From NCBI GenBank assembly GCA_038230415.1, contig JBBRNH010000057.1, forward strand, positions 1 to 36,655: DNA of 36,655 nt, read 5' to 3'. Below are positions 32,029 to 36,655 of the stretch, piece by piece. The notes beneath the pieces are model-generated. The model searched no databases, had not been told where the DNA came from, and worked only from the letters and a program-made list of their open reading frames with translations. How positions within the stretch are numbered: the stretch's first letter is position 1; the number at the start of each line of letters is the position of its first letter. This DNA comes from JBBRNH01 sp038230415 (GTDB lineage Bacteria > Bacteroidota > Bacteroidia > Cytophagales > Spirosomataceae). The position numbers and the translations under genes are program-made.

Positions 32029-32806
32029 AGACGAACCGCTGGCCGCCCGTCAGGTGGCCGATTTTGTGGCCCGCAGCCAGCCCGACGCGCAGATTCTGGC
32101 AACGCTGGCCGGAGTGCAGGAAGCCCTGACCTGGTTCGGTCAGCACCCGGCTCCTGACCTGTTGTTTTCAGATATTGAACTCTTGGATGGCAACGTCTTC
32201 GGGCTGTATGAGCGCGTTACGGTGGCTTGCCCCATCATCTTCACCACCGCCTACGACCAGTTTTTGCTCCGGGCGTTTCAGACCAACGGCATCGCTTATC
32301 TGCTGAAACCGTTTACCTACGAAGCGTTCGATCAGGCGTTTACGAAATACAAAACCCTCAGAAATACGTTTGCACCCCCGGCCCGCGAACCAGTCATACC
32401 AACATCGGTGGGGCTGTCGGCTGCTGTGCTGATGCAATTGCGGCTGGCCTTGCAGGAAAATAAAACCGCGTTTCGGCAACGGTTCACGGTGAAACTCCGC
32501 ACCGGGATTTATCTGCTCGCCGTTGACGACATCACCTGTCTGCAAGCCGACGAAGGCGTTGTGTTTGCCTTTGATACAGCGGGGCAAAAATACCCGCTCA
32601 ACGGCAGCCTGACCGAACTGGAAACCCAACTCGACCCGGCCCGGTTTTTCCGGCTCAACCGCAGCGACCTGGTTCAGTTACGCCACATCGAACGGCTGGA
32701 ACCGTACTTTAACGACCGCCTGGCGGTGCGCGTTGCGGGCCGGGCCGAACCCCTGATTGCCAGCGTTCCGCGAACGCCGGAGTTGAGACGCTGGATAGAA
32801 AGCTGA
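32009..32806 (+). CDS. LytTR-family response regulator, partner of the LytS kinase
   Basis: The 265-residue protein has a receiver domain with LEDE (acidic pocket), phospho-acceptor Asp55 (LLFSDIEL), FTTAY and Lys100 (AYLLKPF). A linker leads to the LytTR DNA-binding domain (about 165-265: FTVKLRTGIYLLAVDDI, FFRLNRSDLVQL). Its start codon lies inside the kinase gene (20-bp overlap), implying translational coupling and a dedicated pair. It is the last gene of the receptor, protease-like, LytS, LytTR operon. Target promoters are unknown; the operon's own -7 box lacks a -33 and could be one. The gene end overlaps a convergent frame on the other strand by 129 bp. Confidence 0.92.
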   Translation: MTIVILEDEPLAARQVADFVARSQPDAQILATLAGVQEALTWFGQHPAPDLLFSDIELLDGNVFGLYERVTVACPIIFTTAYDQFLLRAFQTNGIAYLLKPFTYEAFDQAFTKYKTLRNTFAPPAREPVIPTSVGLSAAVLMQLRLALQENKTAFRQRFTVKLRTGIYLLAVDDITCLQADEGVVFAFDTAGQKYPLNGSLTELETQLDPARFFRLNRSDLVQLRHIERLEPYFNDRLAVRVAGRAEPLIASVPRTPELRRWIES

Positions 32807-33232
32807 CGGGCTAAAACTCAGCGACAGAAAGATATAGCTATCGGCTGTTTCCGGGATTTTTGCATCAAGTTTAATGAAGGATGAGTCGTTAAAACGGTCG
32901 AACCAATCCCTGAATTTTCGGGCGCGAGTCATCTGCCGACCGTCAGACGAGTCACAGATAAAGAGAATTACGCGCTTTTGCTGTCGGTCAAAAAAGTTTG
33001 CACAAATGGCAGCTATCGTAGCGGCAATGGCGGAGTCGTGGGCCGTTTTCTCAGTTGGCCCTTCTAATTTTCCAATAATCAACTCATAAACAAATTCATT
33101 GACAACGGGCAGATTATCAAACAGATAAGGCGTTGCTTTGAATAAGACCTCATACAAAACCCCCGTTCCTGTTTTGAACAGATACCGGGTTGATGGTTCG
33201 TCAGTAGCCGAAAACTCATATACTGTCTGCAC
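32678..33232 (-). CDS. DUF6169-like protein with an unusual C-terminal extension
   Basis: The frame starts with GTG at 33232 (residues MQTVYEFSATDEPSTRY) and encodes 184 residues. The pattern YEF, YLFKTGTGVLYEVLF, then AIAATIAAICANFF, then ILFICDSSDGRQMTRARKF and FRDWFDRF is that of the DUF6169 family of Bacteroidota, about 150 residues long, of unknown function. After about residue 140 the frame runs antisense into the 3' end of the LytTR regulator and reads as low-complexity basic sequence. The original stop may therefore have been lost. It overlaps the preceding 59-residue gene by 17 bp, suggesting translational coupling. Confidence 0.7.
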   Translation of the reverse strand: MQTVYEFSATDEPSTRYLFKTGTGVLYEVLFKATPYLFDNLPVVNEFVYELIIGKLEGPTEKTAHDSAIAATIAAICANFFDRQQKRVILFICDSSDGRQMTRARKFRDWFDRFNDSSFIKLDAKIPETADSYIFLSLSFSPSAFYPASQLRRSRNAGNQGFGPARNAHRQAVVKVRFQPFDVA

Positions 33233-33395
33233 GTGCCTGATTGTTCAGTCGGTCCAATTCCTCAAGAGCGCGTTTGATAGCCGGGTCATTTTTGTATTCC
33301 TTTCGCATCTGTCGTTTGATTTCCTGCTTTTCGGCAACCAAACGGCGTAATAACTGACCCGTTCGATTTTCTGATTGTGTTTCTGCTGTTTCCAT
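33216..33395 (-). CDS. 59-residue charged helical protein, first gene of a two-gene operon
   Basis: From ATG 33395 the frame encodes 59 residues starting METAETQSEN, ending ADSI. It is mostly helical and highly charged (RRLVAEKQEIKRQMRKEY, ALEELDRLNN), without cysteine or membrane segments. Its TGA at 33216-33218 lies 17 bp inside the following DUF6169-like gene. A -7 box lies at 33416-33423. The size, position and overlap resemble the small partner in paired small-protein operons, but no toxin or antitoxin domain is recognisable and the function is unknown. Confidence 0.7.
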   Translation of the reverse strand: METAETQSENRTGQLLRRLVAEKQEIKRQMRKEYKNDPAIKRALEELDRLNNQARADSI

Positions 33396-33415
33396 TCTCT
33401 TTTTTATCGTTGATA

Positions 33416-33423
33416 CAAAACTA
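33416..33423 (-). promoter_or_regulatory. -7 box of the small-protein/DUF6169 operon
   Basis: The minus strand reads TAGTTTTG, an exact TAnnTTTG match, 21 bases upstream of the ATG at 33395. The predicted -33 position falls at the 3' end of the neighbouring receptor gene and shows no clear TTTG. Confidence 0.5.
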
Positions 33424-33438
33424 ACAAAATACAGCCCG

Positions 33439-35847
33439 TCAGAACTCCCACCGATACGTCAGCAACGGCAGCAGCCCCAACTGGTAGCGCGGCACCACCC
33501 GGCCCAACAGTGCGTCGTAGGTGCTGAAAGCCACGTTTTGGGCGTTGGTGGCGTTGAGCAAATCGAGCGAGAGTGTCCGGCTGCTGTGGTCGCGGCTCTT
33601 TTTCCAGTAAATCCGTGCATCGGCCCGGACATAATCGGCCAACTGCACCGAGTAGTCATTCCCGGCGTAAATCGTTGTCTGGGCCTGGCGCGAGGCCGTT
33701 TCATCAATCGGGCGGTCGCGGAAACCCCCGGCCTGCGTCAGTTTGGCGTTGAAACCCCAGGTGTGGGTATTGCCGCGCCGGATGGCTGCAAATTCTTTGC
33801 CGCCGGTGAGGTTGATGGCGTGCCGCCCGTTAAACCGGCTGTCTCGCCAGATGCCGTCCTGTGCGCTGAATTTTGAGTCATAGACCGAACCCGTCAGCAG
33901 CAGGTAATAATTTTTGGCGAGGAGTTGCTGGTACGTCAACTCCAGCCCCATGTTGCGGCCCCGCCCGGCGTTGATGAGCGGCTCCGGCAGCAGGGCAAAC
34001 GTTTCGGTGTCGAGCAGGTTGATGGCCGAAAACACGCTGCCCGGCCCGTCAGAAACGGGTACGTTAAACAACGCCTGATAATACGCTTCGGCTTTGAGCG
34101 AGGCCGTTTCGCTGAACTCGTGGGTGTAACCCGCCACAAGGTGATGCGCTTTGGTCAGGCCCAGCCCCTCATTTCTGACTGCCCGCGAACTGACCGGATT
34201 GGTTTCCCGCGAGATATACAAAACGGGTTGTTGCGTCTGGCTGTGCAGCCCGTAGGCCAGCGTAAGGGCATCGCGTTCAGACGTTTGCCACCGTGCCGAC
34301 AGCCGGGGTTCGATTGATGCGCTGTTTTTATTGAGCGTGAAAAAATTACCGTGCAGCCCTGCATTGAGGGTGATTGTTGGCCGGGGCCGGTATTGAAAAT
34401 TCACAAACGGCTGCACCAGCCAGGCCCACAAAACGCCCTCCTGAATCCGGCCAGTACCGGCGGGTAAATTAATCGGGCGATAATCGCGGTCAACGCGCAG
34501 GGAGCCATACCAGCGCGTCAGATACAGGCCCGTTTGCCACCGGCTGTGGTCGTTGGCGCGGTAGGTAAACTGGTTCAGGAGCGTGGCCCGCCCGTTGGTA
34601 GTATGGTCGTGCTGAAATGGCCCGAACCCAAACGGCGATGCCAGCGCGGGCAATAATGTAGCCGGGCTTTGGGTGCGGGTATTGCTATTGGTGGAGGCTA
34701 CTGCTGAGAGTTTCCAGGTCCAGCGCGGGCCGATATTTTGCGTATAGGTCAGCCCAAATGCGCTCATCCCTGACGTAAAGTCAATGCCATATCGGTCTTT
34801 GTCTTCCTGCCGCAATGAATCAGCTTTGGCTCTGAATCTATTACTGCTGATGCCCGCCATGCCAAACAGGGTCAGGGTTCCCCGGTGCGTGGGGAAGGTC
34901 AGGTTTACCGCTAAATCCTGAAATTTAATGGACTCGCCCCCGAACGTGATGCCCAGCAAACCGAGCAACCCCGTGAACGAGTACCGGAAATTGATGAGAT
35001 ACGACGAGCCGCGCTGTTTGCTAATCGGCCCTTCAACGGCCACATCAACGCCAATCAGCCCGACCTGCGCCGTTCGTTCGCGCCGTTGGTTGTTGCCCGT
35101 CCGCAGGCTCATGTCCATCACCCCGGCCAGCGTGTTGCCGTATTGCGGCCCGAAAGCCCCGGTCAGAAACCGCGTCGGGCCGAGGAGTTGCGCGCTCAGA
35201 ATGTTTACACCCCCACCCGATGGCGTTGGCCGGTCGCCGATAGTACCGGCGTTACTGAGGTGATTCGGATTCACGATTTCGACATCGGCCAGCCGCCAGA
35301 TCAGGCCGTTGGGCGAGTTGCCGCGCACGGCCAGGTTATTGGCCTGGTCGTTGGTGCTAACCACGCCCGCAAACGACGTGGCGAGCCGGGCCGGGTCTAA
35401 ATACGTGGCCGGAAACCGCAGCACCTGTTCGGGCGTGATGCTCTGGGTACTGGTCAGGTTATTGTCGGGCCTGATTCCCTTCACAACGGTCTCGGCGAGT
35501 TGCTCGGTGCCGGGCCGCAGCCGCACCTCGATCACCTGCTCTTTGCCCGATTCGACCACGAGTTCGGCCACCGTTTGCGTCTCATAACCAACCGATTGCA
35601 CCCGAAGCTGATACCGCCCAACGCTGATTTTGGGATACCGGAACACACCGTTGGCATCGGTGGCGGTGGGGTGTGCCTGCTGCGCGTCTTCGAGCGTGAT
35701 GGTAGCCTGGGCGAGTGGGCGGTCGGTTTCGGCATCCAGCACCCGGCCCCGCACCACCTGCGCGGGCAACGGCACGGTTTGGGCCGAGACGGGTATCAAC
35801 ACCCTGAAAAACAGGAGAAAGCAGAGCGGGCCGGTCAAAAAACGCAT
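33439..35847 (-). CDS. TonB-dependent receptor with carboxypeptidase-like regulatory domain
   Basis: The 802-residue protein has a signal peptide (MRFLTGPLCFLLFFRVLIPVSA), a carboxypeptidase-regulatory-like domain (about 30-112: VRGRVLDAETDRPLAQATI, SVGRYQLRVQSVGYE) and a plug domain (ITPEQVLRFPATYLDPAR, NLAVRGNSPNGLIWRLADV, FGPQYGNTLAGVMDM). The beta-barrel ends with the terminal aromatic strand LLTYRWEF, typical for outer-membrane insertion. The cargo is unknown, and no SusD-like or anti-sigma partner is adjacent. It belongs to the group lacking a strict TonB box near the N-terminus. It stands alone on the minus strand, 16 bp beyond the promoter of the small-protein operon, and is divergent from an unknown gene. 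Confidence 0.92.
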   Translation of the reverse strand: MRFLTGPLCFLLFFRVLIPVSAQTVPLPAQVVRGRVLDAETDRPLAQATITLEDAQQAHPTATDANGVFRYPKISVGRYQLRVQSVGYETQTVAELVVESGKEQVIEVRLRPGTEQLAETVVKGIRPDNNLTSTQSITPEQVLRFPATYLDPARLATSFAGVVSTNDQANNLAVRGNSPNGLIWRLADVEIVNPNHLSNAGTIGDRPTPSGGGVNILSAQLLGPTRFLTGAFGPQYGNTLAGVMDMSLRTGNNQRRERTAQVGLIGVDVAVEGPISKQRGSSYLINFRYSFTGLLGLLGITFGGESIKFQDLAVNLTFPTHRGTLTLFGMAGISSNRFRAKADSLRQEDKDRYGIDFTSGMSAFGLTYTQNIGPRWTWKLSAVASTNSNTRTQSPATLLPALASPFGFGPFQHDHTTNGRATLLNQFTYRANDHSRWQTGLYLTRWYGSLRVDRDYRPINLPAGTGRIQEGVLWAWLVQPFVNFQYRPRPTITLNAGLHGNFFTLNKNSASIEPRLSARWQTSERDALTLAYGLHSQTQQPVLYISRETNPVSSRAVRNEGLGLTKAHHLVAGYTHEFSETASLKAEAYYQALFNVPVSDGPGSVFSAINLLDTETFALLPEPLINAGRGRNMGLELTYQQLLAKNYYLLLTGSVYDSKFSAQDGIWRDSRFNGRHAINLTGGKEFAAIRRGNTHTWGFNAKLTQAGGFRDRPIDETASRQAQTTIYAGNDYSVQLADYVRADARIYWKKSRDHSSRTLSLDLLNATNAQNVAFSTYDALLGRVVPRYQLGLLPLLTYRWEF

Positions 35848-35950
35848 CGTAGAATCGGGGGTTGGGGGTTAAACTTATCCGGTTCGGATTAGTTAATCAA
35901 GGGTCTTGTGCCGGGTTACTCGCGGGCATGAACCAACGGCTAAACCAGCA

Positions 35951-36598
35951 ATGCCGATGACCAATACGCCGTTTGAAACCGACTTGTACCGGCAACTTGC
36001 CCCGTTTTTTGCCGAACACCAGTATGTACTGATGGCCGGAAAAAAACAATTTCGCAAAAATACGGCAACTGGCTTCCAAAATGTGATTTTGTCGCCCTCG
36101 TTTTACGGCGACGAAACCTGGCTCGAAGTCAATTTTGGTTGCCGCAGCGAACAAATCGAGCAGATTGCCCAGCAGTTTCTCAACAACCTCCAGGATTACC
36201 GGCCCGATGCCAACACGCTCATTATCAGCATCGGGAAGTTTACCGACGTGAAATATTTTCGGTACAAGATCATCACACCCGACGACCTGAACGATGTTTG
36301 CTACCAGATTCAGGGCTTTTTTATAGAGCAGGGCTTTGGGTTTTTAGACGAATCGGGAACGCTGCCCGTGCTGGATGCTATCCTGAACCACCAGCCCAAT
36401 TTGCCCGGCAAATACGTGTACAACCAAACCCATCGGTGCTACAAAGCCCTGATTGCCGCCCGGCTCAATCACAATCCCCGTTTCGACGGCCTTACCGATG
36501 CCTACCGGCACCTGCTCATGCGCCAAACCCAAAACGTTCACGAGCAGCAGAACTTTGAGCGGTTGGTGGCTTATCTGCAACATTATTCAGCGAATTAA
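35951..36598 (+). CDS. Unknown 215-residue protein
   Basis: The start is taken as ATG 35951 (MPMTNTPFETDLYRQL); ATG 35957 is equally possible and a frame extension to 35906 is less likely. The product is soluble, aromatic-rich and mixed alpha/beta: FFAEHQYVLMAGKKQFRK, VILSPSFYGDETWLEVNFG and YRYKIITPDDL-type segments. No signal peptide, membrane segment or catalytic motif was recognised and no family name can be given with confidence. It is divergent from the TonB-dependent receptor and has no close downstream gene inside the window. The last 57 bp of the window after it show nothing recognisable. Confidence 0.75.
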   Translation: MPMTNTPFETDLYRQLAPFFAEHQYVLMAGKKQFRKNTATGFQNVILSPSFYGDETWLEVNFGCRSEQIEQIAQQFLNNLQDYRPDANTLIISIGKFTDVKYFRYKIITPDDLNDVCYQIQGFFIEQGFGFLDESGTLPVLDAILNHQPNLPGKYVYNQTHRCYKALIAARLNHNPRFDGLTDAYRHLLMRQTQNVHEQQNFERLVAYLQHYSAN

Positions 36599-36655
36599 GG
36601 CATGGTTTGCTACCGCCACCAGGCTGTGGCGGGGTTTGTGGTCAGCGATCACTGG

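Noticed and set aside
1..36655. tRNA, rRNA or riboswitch genes
   Set aside because: No cloverleaf-like, rRNA-like or conserved riboswitch sequence was recognised by eye on either strand; a covariance-model scan would be needed to exclude small RNAs.

Overview
The window reads as a chromosomal segment of a GC-rich Bacteroidota bacterium, most likely a Cytophagales/Spirosoma-type organism. The evidence is two TonB-dependent outer-membrane receptors with carboxypeptidase-like N-terminal domains, LytS/LytTR two-component pairs, a tetratricopeptide histidine kinase family with the HHRVKNN box, very large Ig/beta-helix secreted proteins, and several Bacteroidota-type -7 boxes (TAnnTTTG). No rRNA, tRNA or CRISPR array was seen. 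Species assignment is inference.

Layout. 1-3572 (minus): two tandem TPR/HisKA_2 sensor kinases, the second cut by the window start; their kinase cores share a nearly identical 278-bp stretch. 3616-4800: a Fic AMP-transferase with its own winged helix, preceded by two copies of a perfect interrupted palindrome around a -7 box, which looks like an autoregulatory operator. 4866-6426: a decayed small frame and a periplasmic M20 amidohydrolase. 6611-18693 (minus): two secreted beta-helix/Ig adhesin-like proteins (663 and 2402 aa) that enclose a small metabolic cassette (NAD-dependent epimerase, two DUF4440-like lipoproteins, an EthD-like protein). A degenerate copy of the giant protein's C-terminal motif lies directly behind the EthD gene, and a 29-bp repeat lies at each end of the giant gene.

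18829-19939: a REP-like repeat array. 73-bp units with two interchangeable hairpin heads sit on both sides of an IS200-like (RAYT-type) Y1 transposase. 19952-22489: a LytTR regulator with a VOC protein, divergent from a soluble PAS histidine kinase. 22514-27308 (minus): a defence-like island of a type IIG restriction-modification enzyme, an Abi_2 (HEPN) abortive-infection gene and a broken Uma2 nuclease gene. The last 66 bp-class segment of the restriction gene is repeated on the far side of the Abi_2 gene.

27461-32806 (plus): a tight four-gene operon of an outer-membrane beta-barrel receptor, a membrane-anchored aspartyl-protease-like protein with DTG and DNG motifs, a LytS-type kinase and a LytTR regulator. 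32678-33395 (minus): an operon of a 59-residue charged protein and a DUF6169-like protein. 33439-36598: a second TonB-dependent receptor and a divergent unknown gene.

Together the window mixes envelope/sensing functions with defence and mobile pieces. The parts most worth follow-up are the REP/transposase unit, the duplicated restriction-gene 3' end around Abi_2, the Fic double operator, and the receptor-protease-LytS/LytTR operon. All functions are predicted from sequence motifs; no database search was run.
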